A program made the translations under genes and the position numbers. The notes beneath the pieces are model-generated. The model was not told where the DNA came from, did no database searches, and was given only the letters and a program-made list of their open reading frames with translations. Below, in pieces: positions 14,503 to 23,443 of a stretch of 64,000 nucleotides of DNA. Where the stretch lies: NCBI GenBank assembly GCA_017450125.1, contig JAFSWZ010000038.1, positions 1 through 64,000 on the forward strand, given 5' to 3'. The first letter of the stretch is position 1. The number at the start of each line of letters is the position of its first letter. This stretch comes from Synergistaceae bacterium (GTDB lineage Bacteria; Synergistota; Synergistia; Synergistales; Aminobacteriaceae).

Positions 14503-17123
14503 CTCATTAAGCTCAGTACCTGCTGGGGTGTCTGGTTAGCCTGCGTGAAAACGGAATTTGTCGCCTGAAGCCGTATGTTCAGCTTCGTGAACTTCATCAT
14601 CATTCGTGCCATGTCAGCATCACGTATGCGGCTCTCAGCTTCGTTCATGTTCCTGCTCTCGATGCGCAGCTTCTCCGTGATGTGCTCAAGAGTGTTCTGC
14701 GATGCTCCGAGTTTTGCGCGCTGAGAAGATACTTTGTCGATTGCGCCGTCAATCATCGTCAGCGAACGTACTGCCGCTTCCTGCGAGGAGACATTCACGC
14801 CGTCAAGGCCGAGTGCTGATGCGGTCATGTTTCCGATGCTGATGCTGAACCTGTCGCCCTCGTACGCGCCCGTCTGCAGCTTCACACTGTTGTCCTTCAG
14901 GTGCAGGTCGAAAGAGTATGTGCCCGCAGAGCCCAGAACGTACTTCTTATCCTTGTCGTCCCACTTGGCCGCAACCGGCTTCATCGCGTCGAACTCTACG
15001 TCAATGTGTGGGGCAATAATGCCGTGAAGTTTGCTGCCCGTCGTCTTCACGTCCTTAGCGACAATTTCGCCCGAATGTGCCTCGCGAATCGTCGTCTTGT
15101 ACGTCGCTTCCTTTGAGGACTGTACGGTGTTCAGCCCGAGAACGTTCAGCATTTCCTGGCTGCCCGAGAAGCTGAGCTCGCCCGCTTTTCCCGCAACTAC
15201 AGAGCGCACAAGCAGGGTGGATGACTCGGTTGCTCCGGTGTCTGCCGTTTCCACTACAGATTCTGACGTGCCGAAGCCTCCGCGCGCTATGTTGCAGAAG
15301 TTGTTGTTGTCTTCAGCTTTGGTGAGGTATTTGCTCTGGCCGAGCCCGACGCTTATTGCGTCATTGATCTTTGCGGCGACATCCCGCATCGTGTCAGAAG
15401 CGTAAAGCATAACGCTCGCGGTTTTGCCGTCGCCCTGAGTTATCGTGAGCTTCTGCGCATCATCAAGGAGAAAGCGTCCGTCGTCGGTGTAGAACTGCTC
15501 TATCTCGCTGAGCTCGTAATCCACCATTTCGAGCCCTGAGCTTATCTCGCGCTTGGGTTTCTCTGGGGTTTCCCTAGCGGCAGGACGCTTCATGTCCTTG
15601 TACGTAACATCTGCCGAGCTGGCTCTCTCTCCATGCCCGATAGGCTCTGTCTGCTCAGCGTCAGTGAAGCCGTCAACTGTGAGGTCAAGCCCGTTCTGTA
15701 TGGTGATAGTTCCGCCCTGAACACCACCGCCGCCTCCGATTGCCGCACCTTTGCCGGTGTATGCGTTTCCTTCGCCGCCCGTCGCAGTTACAGTTCCTCC
15801 GCGTATCTTTATCGTCCCTTCGTTGGGGTAATTGCTGCCCGCAGAAACTCCAGAACCTGAACCGATGCCCGCACCGCCTACGCCTCCTGTGGCAGTAACA
15901 ATTCCGCCGTTGATGGTGATGTTTCCGCTGTGCCCGGGCAGCGAGCCCCCGGCACTTCCTCCGCCGATGCCAGCTCCGTACTCGCCGCCTATCGCAGTAA
16001 TCGTTCCGCCGAAAATCGTGATGTCGCCAGCAGGTGAAGCTCCGCCTCCGACTGCGTAGCATGAGCCGCCGATCCCTGCTCCGTGCGTACTTCCTTCTGC
16101 GCGGAGTTTACCGGCTGTCTGGTAGTCGCCCTTCATGCTGCTTATCGTCAGGGTTGAGCCTTCGGAGGCCTGAATCGCCGAGCTGTGAGGGCCTCCCATG
16201 TTCGTGCGGAAAATGTTTTCGTTGTCGTGGTCGCCGGGGTCTATCCACAGGTCAACATCAGCACCGACCATGTCGAATGCGTACTTTGTCGCCTCAATGT
16301 GCACGTCGCGGATAATTATCGTTGCCTTGACACCGCCGTCTACCTTGATGTAGTGGCCGGTCGCTATTGTGCCGCCTGATGCGTCGAGAGTACCTATCAC
16401 GCTGTAAGTTCCGTCCCCCGTGATGTGCAGGAAGCCTCCGTCATCGAACGTCCAGCCCTTGCCTGAAGTTTCGCCGAGTGTGTCCGTACCTTCAACTATG
16501 TTGATCTCAAACTCTTCGTAGCGTAGATAGGACTCTGCGTGCTGTATGCTGAAGATGTTTGTCTTCTGGACCTGCCCCTGCCCCGCGTCGTCCACGCTCA
16601 CGTCGAACTGGTAGTTCCCCTCAAAGTCGCCTTCGGCGTTCCCGCCGTTCTCGCCGGTGATGTATGCCCTTACCCCGAGTTCACTCGCTGACCACTCGAG
16701 GCCGGTCTCGCCGTTGAGGAGCTTCTTCTTGTTGAACTGCGTTGTGTGCGCTGTGCGGTCAATCTCCTTCTTGAGCTGGTCTATCTCCTTCTGGATGTGC
16801 TCGCGATCCTGCTGGGTCAGTGTCCCCGTCGCCGCCTGAACTGAGAGTTCGCGCATACGGTGAAGCATTCCTGTCGTGTCCTGCAGTGCTCCTTCTGCGG
16901 TCTGAAGAAGGCTTATTCCGTCCTGAGCATTCTCAAGAGCAGTGTCGAGGCCGCTTATCTGTGCCCTCATGCTCTCGCTTATCTCCATTCCGGCTTCATC
17001 GTCGGCGGCACTGTTTATCTGGAAACCCGTAGACAGTGCCTGAATTGTCCCGTCGAGTTTCTTGCCCGTGTCCTTCATCACGTTGAAGGCACTTAACGCT
17101 GATATGTTGTGATTGATCCTCAT
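14499..17123 (-). CDS. fliC: Flagellin with a large glycine-rich beta-helix-like insert
   Basis: Filament subunit, 874 residues, about twice a typical flagellin. Residues 1-165 are the classic D0/D1 N-terminus (MRINHNISAL, heptad-rich helices, QRE-type turn) and about 780-874 are the C-terminal D1/D0 ending in a helix-SLMR tail, so filament assembly looks intact. Between them, about 186-510 holds a non-flagellin block. Its core (345-475) repeats a roughly 35-residue unit: GAGIGGG-like at 348, 383, 417 and 459, each followed by an ITI.GGT.TATGG strand. Residues 540-770 resemble the ordinary outer D2/D3 region. AAGGAGATC precedes the ATG. It follows dprA by 72 bases and is coupled to gtrA. The insert would project from the filament and could bind a ligand. 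Confidence 0.93.
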   Translation of the reverse strand: MRINHNISALSAFNVMKDTGKKLDGTIQALSTGFQINSAADDEAGMEISESMRAQISGLDTALENAQDGISLLQTAEGALQDTTGMLHRMRELSVQAATGTLTQQDREHIQKEIDQLKKEIDRTAHTTQFNKKKLLNGETGLEWSASELGVRAYITGENGGNAEGDFEGNYQFDVSVDDAGQGQVQKTNIFSIQHAESYLRYEEFEINIVEGTDTLGETSGKGWTFDDGGFLHITGDGTYSVIGTLDASGGTIATGHYIKVDGGVKATIIIRDVHIEATKYAFDMVGADVDLWIDPGDHDNENIFRTNMGGPHSSAIQASEGSTLTISSMKGDYQTAGKLRAEGSTHGAGIGGSCYAVGGGASPAGDITIFGGTITAIGGEYGAGIGGGSAGGSLPGHSGNITINGGIVTATGGVGGAGIGSGSGVSAGSNYPNEGTIKIRGGTVTATGGEGNAYTGKGAAIGGGGGVQGGTITIQNGLDLTVDGFTDAEQTEPIGHGERASSADVTYKDMKRPAARETPEKPKREISSGLEMVDYELSEIEQFYTDDGRFLLDDAQKLTITQGDGKTASVMLYASDTMRDVAAKINDAISVGLGQSKYLTKAEDNNNFCNIARGGFGTSESVVETADTGATESSTLLVRSVVAGKAGELSFSGSQEMLNVLGLNTVQSSKEATYKTTIREAHSGEIVAKDVKTTGSKLHGIIAPHIDVEFDAMKPVAAKWDDKDKKYVLGSAGTYSFDLHLKDNSVKLQTGAYEGDRFSISIGNMTASALGLDGVNVSSQEAAVRSLTMIDGAIDKVSSQRAKLGASQNTLEHITEKLRIESRNMNEAESRIRDADMARMMMKFTKLNIRLQATNSVFTQANQTPQQVLSLMR
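15714..16091 (-). repeat. Glycine-rich tandem repeats inside the flagellin gene
   Basis: Four degenerate copies of about 35 codons (residues 345-470). Each has a GAGIG motif followed by an I-T-I, GG, T-V-T-A-T-G-G strand signature like those in right-handed beta-helix surface proteins. Spacings between GAGIG motifs are 35, 34 and 42 residues. Confidence 0.8.
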
Positions 17124-17195
17124 GATCTCCTTCTCCGTCCTCTGGCTATGCCTCGTTTTTTGTTGGGATAATATTTATTGTCGGAATTTTCCGCT

Positions 17196-18269
17196 TCATG
17201 CTAAAGCTGAGTACCTGCCCCCTGCGTTCGTGATGAGAGCCTCCGCCTCGAGCTCCATCAGCGCGGAGTTCACGCTCACGAAGTCCTGCCCGGTCTCCCT
17301 GACGATTTCGTCTGCAGTACGCCCGCCCTGCCTCTGAAGCAATGAGTACACCGCCTGAGCATCTTCCGAGAGTTCAGGAGGTTCACCGAGCCCTAGCGAC
17401 AACTGCTCACGATGACCGGCAACTGACGCAACGAACTCCTCAACGCTCACGAGAATTTTCGCCCCCTCAGCAATGAGCCTGTTAGTTCCGCCGCAAGTCT
17501 CCTCGCTGATTCGTCCCGGAACTGCCCAGAGTTCGCGGCCAAGACGTACGCACATTCTCGCTGTGTGCATCGCCCCGCCGGTCTCCGAACTCTCCACAAC
17601 AACCGTCCTCCCTGAGAGTGCGGCAATGATTCTGTTGCGCTCTACGAACCTCCAGCCCTCGCCGGTTGTCCCGAAGGGGTATTCAGACACGATTGCTCCT
17701 CTCTCTGCGATGCGGCTGAACAAGTCTCTGTTCGACGAAGGATATATCACGTCGATTCCTGTCCCGAACACCGCAACAGTGAACCCATCCTCCGCGAGAG
17801 CTCCCCTGTGCCCTGCGCTGTCGACACCTGACGCACCTCCGCTGGTTACGGTTATTCCTGCGCGCGCTAAAGCCCTCCCGAGCTGCGTTGCTGTGTTCTG
17901 CCCGTATGAACTTGGCCGACGCGTCCCGACAACTGAGACCGACGGAAGCGAGATGTTCACCGTGCCTTTGACGTACAGCCCGACGGGGGGCTTGTCGAGA
18001 TCAAGGAGAAGTGCCGGGTAGGTGATGTCCTTGATGGTGATGAATGATGCGCCGAAGGACTCCGTACGTTCGAGCTCCTGTTCTGCCCAGCTGTCTTTGG
18101 CGAGAAGGGAGGTGAGACGCTGCTTCTGTGAGCTCGTCATGCCCAGTTCCTCCCACAAGGAATGAGAGCCCGCGTCTTCCGGCGAGAACTCCGAGCAGAG
18201 CCGCCTGAACATCGAGCAGGGTACACCGGCGGCATTGAAGAGTAGGCCTGCTGTTGTTATGTCATACAT
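17196..18269 (-). CDS. dprA: DNA processing protein A (DprA/Smf)
   Basis: Loads RecA onto incoming single-stranded DNA during natural transformation. The 357-residue protein has an N-terminal SAM-like region, the Rossmann DprA core (SVVGTRRPSSYG near residue 110, GGASGVDSAGH near 163, GTGIDVIYPS) and a C-terminal winged-helix-like domain (QGGRTADEIV). All parts expected of full-length DprA are present. It is divergent from metG with only 44 bases between starts. It runs toward the flagellin gene and may be cotranscribed with it. A competence role fits comEA, comEC and comF elsewhere in the window. Confidence 0.93.
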   Translation of the reverse strand: MYDITTAGLLFNAAGVPCSMFRRLCSEFSPEDAGSHSLWEELGMTSSQKQRLTSLLAKDSWAEQELERTESFGASFITIKDITYPALLLDLDKPPVGLYVKGTVNISLPSVSVVGTRRPSSYGQNTATQLGRALARAGITVTSGGASGVDSAGHRGALAEDGFTVAVFGTGIDVIYPSSNRDLFSRIAERGAIVSEYPFGTTGEGWRFVERNRIIAALSGRTVVVESSETGGAMHTARMCVRLGRELWAVPGRISEETCGGTNRLIAEGAKILVSVEEFVASVAGHREQLSLGLGEPPELSEDAQAVYSLLQRQGGRTADEIVRETGQDFVSVNSALMELEAEALITNAGGRYSALA

Positions 18270-18313
18270 GATATGATTAGCCTATCACAATTTTTTCGGA
18301 GGACAATTTTTTC

Positions 18314-20233
18314 ATGGACAAGACGTTCTACATCACCACACCAATATATTACGTCAACGACATTCCGCACATAGGGCACGCCTACACGACGATAGCCTGC
18401 GACACGATGGCGCGCTACAAGCGGATGAAGGGCTACAGCGTCCGCTTCCTCACAGGGACTGACGAGCACGGGCAGAAGATTCAGGCGGCGGCAGAAGCTC
18501 AGGGCATAACTCCTCAGGCACTTGTCGACAGGATACACGTGAACTTCAAGGACTTGTGGCGTGTCCTCAACATCAGCAACGATGATTTCATCCGCACGAC
18601 GGAAGAGCGGCACATCAAGGTAGTACAGGCAATGTTCGCGAAGCTGATCGAGCAGGGAGACATCTACAAGGGCACGTATTCAGGTTATTACTGCGTTCCC
18701 GACGAGACCTACGTCCCCGAAAACGCGATGGGCCCGAACAAGACCTGTCCCGACTGCGGCCGTCCTCTGACGATAATGGAGGAAGAGAGCTACTTCTTCA
18801 GAGGGAGCAAGTACGTTCCGCAGCTTATCGCGTACTACGAAGAACACATGAAGGCCGTAATTCCCTCCGTGCGCTACAACGAGATAATGAGCTTCCTCAA
18901 GGGCGGGGTAAAAGACCAGTCCGTCAGCAGAACGTCCCTGAAGTGGGGGATACCCGTGCCCGGCGACGAAAAGCACGTGATTTATGTGTGGTTCGACGCG
19001 CTCATCAACTACGCGGCGGCAATCGGCTACCTCGATGACCCGGAGATGTTCAAGAAGTGGTGGCCTCATGTCCGGCACATGGTCGGCAAGGACATCATAC
19101 GCTTCCACTGCGTAATCTGGCCGCTGATGCTGCTCGCGCTCGGTCTGCCTCTTCCCGTCGAGGTTATCGCGCACGGCTGGTGGACGGTTGACGGCGAGAA
19201 GATGAGCAAGACGCGCAAGAATGTTGTTGACCCGTTCAAGATGGTCGACAGGTACGGCCTTGACCCGTTCAGGTATTTTCTTCTGCGTGAAGTGCCTTTC
19301 GGGAACGACGGCGATTTCTCGGAGCTCGCGCTTGTGGGGAGGATAAACAGCGACCTAGCCAACGACTTGGGCAACCTCCTCAACCGCACCCTTCAGATGA
19401 TACAGAGCTACCGTGAAGGTGTTGTGCCTTCGTGCGTCGAACCGTCCTCAGTGTTGAGCGGCATGGCAGCTTCTACGCTGGGGCGTGTCGACGAAGCGAT
19501 GAACAGCTACGCGTACAGCGAGGCACTCTCCGTAATCTGGGAGTTCATCGGTAGGGCAAACAAGTTCATTGACGAGACGATGCCGTGGAAGCTCGCGAAG
19601 GATGAAGCTCAGGCGGAGAGACTCTCATTCGTCCTGCTGAACCTGTACGAGGCACTGAGGCTCTCGGCACTGCTGATTGCTCCGACGATGCCTGACACAG
19701 CGCGGCGAATCTGGGCACAGCTCGGCCAAGAGGGCGACCCGCTGTCGATGCAGTACGACGCGTTCACGTGGGGAGACGGCAAGGGCACGGCCATCAAGAA
19801 GGCGGAAGTACTTTTCCCGCGCATAGACATCGAGCAGTGGAAGAAGGACAGAGAGGCCGAGAAAGCCCCCGTTATCCCTGAGCCCCCGCACGAAGAGGAG
19901 ATAGGCATTGAGGATTTCGGCCGTGTAGAAATGCGTGTTGCTCAGGTAACGAAGTGCGAGGAGATTCCGAAGTCCAAGAAGCTCTACAAGCTCGAGGTTG
20001 ATTTGGGCTACGAGAAGCGCACGGTGTGTTCCGGCATCAAGGCATTCTTCACGACAGAAGAACTCATCGGCAAGCGCGTAATCCTCGTAACGAACCTGAA
20101 ACCCGCCAAGCTGATGGGCATAGAGAGCAGGGGAATGATTCTGTGTGCGTCGGTCAAGAAGGACGGCAAGTCGGAGCAGTTGACCCTGATAACGCCGGAG
20201 AAGGATATACCGTTAGGAAGTCGGGTGAGCTGA
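18314..20233 (+). CDS. metG: Methionyl-tRNA synthetase
   Basis: Charges tRNA-Met for initiation and elongation. Class I signature PHIGHAYT is at residues 18-25 and the KMSKT form of KMSKS is near 296. One CPDCG knuckle in the connective domain is visible, with no obvious second pair. The C-terminal 100 residues form the dimerising tRNA-binding OB fold (VEMRVAQV). The length of 639 matches the form with this appended domain. TCGGAGGA lies about 12 bases before the ATG. It is followed after 25 bases by a DUF2157 gene. The leader is too short for a T-box. Confidence 0.97.
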   Translation: MDKTFYITTPIYYVNDIPHIGHAYTTIACDTMARYKRMKGYSVRFLTGTDEHGQKIQAAAEAQGITPQALVDRIHVNFKDLWRVLNISNDDFIRTTEERHIKVVQAMFAKLIEQGDIYKGTYSGYYCVPDETYVPENAMGPNKTCPDCGRPLTIMEEESYFFRGSKYVPQLIAYYEEHMKAVIPSVRYNEIMSFLKGGVKDQSVSRTSLKWGIPVPGDEKHVIYVWFDALINYAAAIGYLDDPEMFKKWWPHVRHMVGKDIIRFHCVIWPLMLLALGLPLPVEVIAHGWWTVDGEKMSKTRKNVVDPFKMVDRYGLDPFRYFLLREVPFGNDGDFSELALVGRINSDLANDLGNLLNRTLQMIQSYREGVVPSCVEPSSVLSGMAASTLGRVDEAMNSYAYSEALSVIWEFIGRANKFIDETMPWKLAKDEAQAERLSFVLLNLYEALRLSALLIAPTMPDTARRIWAQLGQEGDPLSMQYDAFTWGDGKGTAIKKAEVLFPRIDIEQWKKDREAEKAPVIPEPPHEEEIGIEDFGRVEMRVAQVTKCEEIPKSKKLYKLEVDLGYEKRTVCSGIKAFFTTEELIGKRVILVTNLKPAKLMGIESRGMILCASVKKDGKSEQLTLITPEKDIPLGSRVS

Positions 20234-20258
20234 TGTGCAGGGCATAAGGAAGCGTGAA

Positions 20259-21320
20259 ATGGACTTCCTGAGTTCAGAGGCTAATCTCTGGACGGAGCAG
20301 GAAATAATCACTGAGGAGCAGGCCGGAAAGATTCTCGCGCTGTACGAGGTCAAGGAACACAGCCTGAGGAAGATTCTGCTGATTGCGGGAGCTGTCCTTC
20401 TCGTGCTGGCGTTCGTGAGCTTCATCGCGGCACACTGGCACACTCTGGGCAAGTTCTTCCGTGTCTGCGTAATCGGAGCGGGATACCTGTTGTCGATGTG
20501 CGCATACTCATTCACGGGCAGGAGCCAGACGCGCTGGGGCAGGGCATTTCTTCTTCTGGCGAGCATAATCTTCGGGGCAGGAATTTACCTGATAACCAGA
20601 ATGTACAACATCAAGCTGAGTTTCTCGGAGGTTCTGGGCTGGTGGCTTGTGGAGCTGGTGTTCACGTCGCTGTTCGCGCTGGACACGTGGCAGGTGTACT
20701 TCTCGCAGGCCGTCTCTCTGGTCTATCTGGTCTGGATAAACGCAATCGACATCTTTGCGCTTGAGTTCATAGGTACATCGAGGCTTCCTCTCTCACAGTT
20801 CTTCCTGCCTCTCGAGGGCTTCGGGCTGATAGCGGCATTGTGGGTAGTCTGCAAGCGCGTGAATGACCGCACGGCGGTGAACATCAGCATGATGCTGACG
20901 CTGCTTCTGCTGGCCTCGCGAATGAGCCTGTGTTTCGGCGGAACATGGACGCTGATAATTCTTGCGCTCGCCGGAGCAGGAGCGTCGTTCTCGAAGTTCG
21001 GTGATGCGGAGATTCTGGGGCTTCTTGTTGCGGGGCTGTGCGGGTTCGTGCTGACTTGGCCGGAAGTCTGGCGGGACGGCCTCGCGTCGTGGGGAAGCGT
21101 CCTCGCTGTCGTGAGTGCGGTGTTGACTGCGTGCGTAATGGTCGTCAACATCTGGCGCGGGCACGGCGTGATAGGCGTTGTGTTCTGCGTAATGCTGGTG
21201 GTGAGGTACTTCTTCGACCAGCTGTTCGGGTACATTCCGAAGGCGTGGGGCTTCGGGCTCGCCGGACTGGCGTTCTTGATTGCGGGGATATATTCCGGCA
21301 GGAAGGCAAAAGAAGAATAA
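20259..21320 (+). CDS. DUF2157 domain membrane protein
   Basis: A 353-residue protein of unknown function. A short N-terminal soluble region (TEQEIITEEQAGKIL) matches the start of the DUF2157 domain and is followed by about ten hydrophobic helices. An upstream GTG at 20235 is possible, but AAGGA lies nine bases before the ATG at 20259, which also gives the usual N-terminus. It is probably cotranscribed with metG. No catalytic motif is visible, and a transport or envelope role would be a guess. Confidence 0.75.
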   Translation: MDFLSSEANLWTEQEIITEEQAGKILALYEVKEHSLRKILLIAGAVLLVLAFVSFIAAHWHTLGKFFRVCVIGAGYLLSMCAYSFTGRSQTRWGRAFLLLASIIFGAGIYLITRMYNIKLSFSEVLGWWLVELVFTSLFALDTWQVYFSQAVSLVYLVWINAIDIFALEFIGTSRLPLSQFFLPLEGFGLIAALWVVCKRVNDRTAVNISMMLTLLLLASRMSLCFGGTWTLIILALAGAGASFSKFGDAEILGLLVAGLCGFVLTWPEVWRDGLASWGSVLAVVSAVLTACVMVVNIWRGHGVIGVVFCVMLVVRYFFDQLFGYIPKAWGFGLAGLAFLIAGIYSGRKAKEE

Positions 21321-21332
21321 CGTTATTAAGAC

Positions 21333-21357
21333 GGGGCAGACTTCATCAATCTGCCTC
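21333..21357. terminator. Possible hairpin between convergent DUF2157 and rng genes
   Basis: GGCAGA (21335-21340) pairs with TCTGCC (21350-21355) over nine bases; no T run of note on either strand. Confidence 0.35.
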
Positions 21358-22860
21358 GCCTTTGTTCCCGAGCTCCTTCGCGCGCGCTTCCGCCTCGCTC
21401 AAGCTCCTCTGATACTCCAGCCTGAACTTGTCCGTCGGGAAATCCTCCATGCCCGCAAGAAATATCTTCCTCCCGAACTCCTCTTCCCACTCGCTTCGCA
21501 CCTTGCTTAAGTACGAAGCCATGTGCACGCTCACCTGCAGAAGGAACGCCTCCGAGTTGTTCGCGCCCGTAATCTTCCTGACGAAACGCTTTATCCTCAG
21601 CGCAATATTCTCCTCGCGCTCAACGTACCCGCAACCTCCGCAGACCGGACAGTTCCTCGTGAGCAGAGTGCGCAGGTCTGAACGTTCGCGCTTCCTCGTG
21701 AGCTCCACAAGCCCCAGCTGTGTGATGCTGAACACCCGTGCCTTGAGCCTGTCGCGGCTTACACATTCCCCGAAGTGTTTCAGGAGTTCGCGCCTGTCCT
21801 CTTCCTCTTCCATGTCAATGAAGTCCACAACCACAATCCCGCCAACTGCCCTCAGCCTCAGCTGCCGTGCTATCTCATCTGCTGCCTCTAGGTTCGTCGC
21901 TAAGACCGTGTGCCTCATGTCCGGCGCGCTGGTGAACTTGCCGGTGTTCACGTCAACCACAGTGAGTGCTTCCGTCTGGTCGATCACAAGATATGCCCCG
22001 CTCCTGAGCCAGACCTTGCGTTCGAGGGCTTCCGCAATCTCCTTCTCGATGCCGAAATACTCGAAGATAGGAGTTGTGCCGGTGTATAGCTGAAGGTTAG
22101 GCTTCTCAGGGAAAAATCTTTCCACGAACGCTTTTGCGCGCTCAAATTCGTCCGGGTCATCGACAATGATTTCGTCTATTCCGCCAGCTATCTCATCACG
22201 CAGGACTTTACCCAGCGTCCCGGTGTCGCGGTAAAGCAGGCACGGCGAGGGGATGTGCTTTGCCTTGTGTCGTATGTCCTTCCAGAGCTCGAGCAGCGAA
22301 GCCATGTCCGCCCTCAAGAGTTCTTCGCTCACACCTTCTGCGGCAGTCCTGATGACCACTCCGAAGCCGGGTGCTGAGGCCTTGAGCTGTTCGGCGATTG
22401 CGCGGAGACGTTTGCGTTCTGCGTTGTCGGCAATCCTGTGCGAGACACCGAGCTCTGAGCTTTCCGGGACAAGCACGAGCCACCTGCCGGGAACTGACAC
22501 CCTCATGCTCACTCTCGGAGCTTTGTTCTGGCGTGCGTTCTTCGTTACCTGAACGATGATGTTCTGTCCGGGCTTGACTTCGTCTGTGTCGGCAATGTAC
22601 ATGAAGGCGTTGCGTCCTTCGCCGTTCTTGCGGCCGTGAGAGGTCAGGGCAACAAAAGCTGCGTTTATCGCGGGAAGTATCTTGTCGACGCGCGCCTTGA
22701 AGATGTCCCCCTGACGGGAGAGACGCGAGACCTTTGCGCCCCGTTCGTCGTCCTCAAAGCTGTAGTCGATGAAGACTTCTGCGAGCCGTCCGTCCTCAAG
22801 TATAGCCACTCTGGACTGTTCGTGCTCCCTGAGGTCAGCGATAATCTTCACGTCAGGCAT
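21346..22860 (-). CDS. rng: Ribonuclease E/G family endoribonuclease
   Basis: Cleaves single-stranded AU-rich RNA in rRNA maturation and mRNA decay. The 504-residue protein has an S1-like domain inserted in an RNase-H-like N-terminus (about 40-130), the DNase-I-like catalytic centre with VVDVNTGKF and DFIDME, and the zinc-link pair CPVCGGCG near 405. There is no long C-terminal scaffold, so it is the RNase G-like form. It overlaps the TIGR03936 gene by eight bases and is the last gene of the long cell-shape operon, a familiar rodA...rng order. Confidence 0.93.
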   Translation of the reverse strand: MPDVKIIADLREHEQSRVAILEDGRLAEVFIDYSFEDDERGAKVSRLSRQGDIFKARVDKILPAINAAFVALTSHGRKNGEGRNAFMYIADTDEVKPGQNIIVQVTKNARQNKAPRVSMRVSVPGRWLVLVPESSELGVSHRIADNAERKRLRAIAEQLKASAPGFGVVIRTAAEGVSEELLRADMASLLELWKDIRHKAKHIPSPCLLYRDTGTLGKVLRDEIAGGIDEIIVDDPDEFERAKAFVERFFPEKPNLQLYTGTTPIFEYFGIEKEIAEALERKVWLRSGAYLVIDQTEALTVVDVNTGKFTSAPDMRHTVLATNLEAADEIARQLRLRAVGGIVVVDFIDMEEEEDRRELLKHFGECVSRDRLKARVFSITQLGLVELTRKRERSDLRTLLTRNCPVCGGCGYVEREENIALRIKRFVRKITGANNSEAFLLQVSVHMASYLSKVRSEWEEEFGRKIFLAGMEDFPTDKFRLEYQRSLSEAEARAKELGNKGEAD

Positions 22861-23443
22861 AAATCAACACTTCGCCTTCTTGTTCGTCGTATATTCCTAC
22901 CCCAACGCGTACGATGTTCATTTCGTGCCATCCTGCTATTATGTTTTCGTGAATCATGTGCCTCACCAGCCCGCCTATCGGGTTCTGCGACGGCGCGGAG
23001 AGTATCAGCCTCAGCCAGCCGTCATTGTGCTCCATCATGAAGACTGCATCACCGTAGAAGTCTCTTGCAATGCCTTCGAGTTCGAGGCCGTTAATGTTCC
23101 TGAGGAGGTATTCTGCGTGAAGGCAGAACTTGCCGAGATTGGGTGAGTCTTCGTGAGGATAGAGTGCTCCTACAATGCTTAAGCCTTCGGGAAGCGATGC
23201 GTTGAGCCGCGCGGCAATGTCCTGCGGTTCGTCACCAAACCAGACATCGACGGGTTCACGGAGTGCGACGACACCTGCGGGGAGTTCCGGGCCGAAGGAT
23301 ATTTTTGCTCGCGGGGAGAAGCCCTGCGTCATCATGAGCCTGAAGCCTGCCCTTGTTGCTGAACGCGAGAATATCTGCGCCAGCGCGATATGTGGCACGA
23401 AACACGCTCCGCCTCTCTTTGCGTAAATCAGACGTACTCTCAT
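22853..23443 (-). CDS. TIGR03936 family radical SAM-associated protein (DUF2344)
   Basis: A 196-residue protein with the family start RVRLIYAKRGGACFVPH and the ARAGF...QGFSPRAKISFGPEL region. It normally lies directly after, or is fused to, the TIGR03960 radical SAM protein, as here. The pair is thought to be involved in RNA or ribosome modification, but the reaction is not established. ATG 23443 overlaps the upstream stop as ATGA, which fixes the start; in-frame upstream codons would only add sequence inside the neighbour. Confidence 0.85.
   Translation of the reverse strand: MRVRLIYAKRGGACFVPHIALAQIFSRSATRAGFRLMMTQGFSPRAKISFGPELPAGVVALREPVDVWFGDEPQDIAARLNASLPEGLSIVGALYPHEDSPNLGKFCLHAEYLLRNINGLELEGIARDFYGDAVFMMEHNDGWLRLILSAPSQNPIGGLVRHMIHENIIAGWHEMNIVRVGVGIYDEQEGEVLIYA

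Noticed and set aside
17140-17195. A sigma-28-like flagellar promoter before the flagellin gene
   Set aside because: TCCGACAA matches the GCCGATAA -10 only partly and the -35 is poor. The minus-strand CGGAAAATTCCG inverted repeat there is short. Not strong enough to list.
18270-18313. T-box or other leader riboswitch for metG
   Set aside because: Only 44 bases separate dprA and metG, too short for any known riboswitch.
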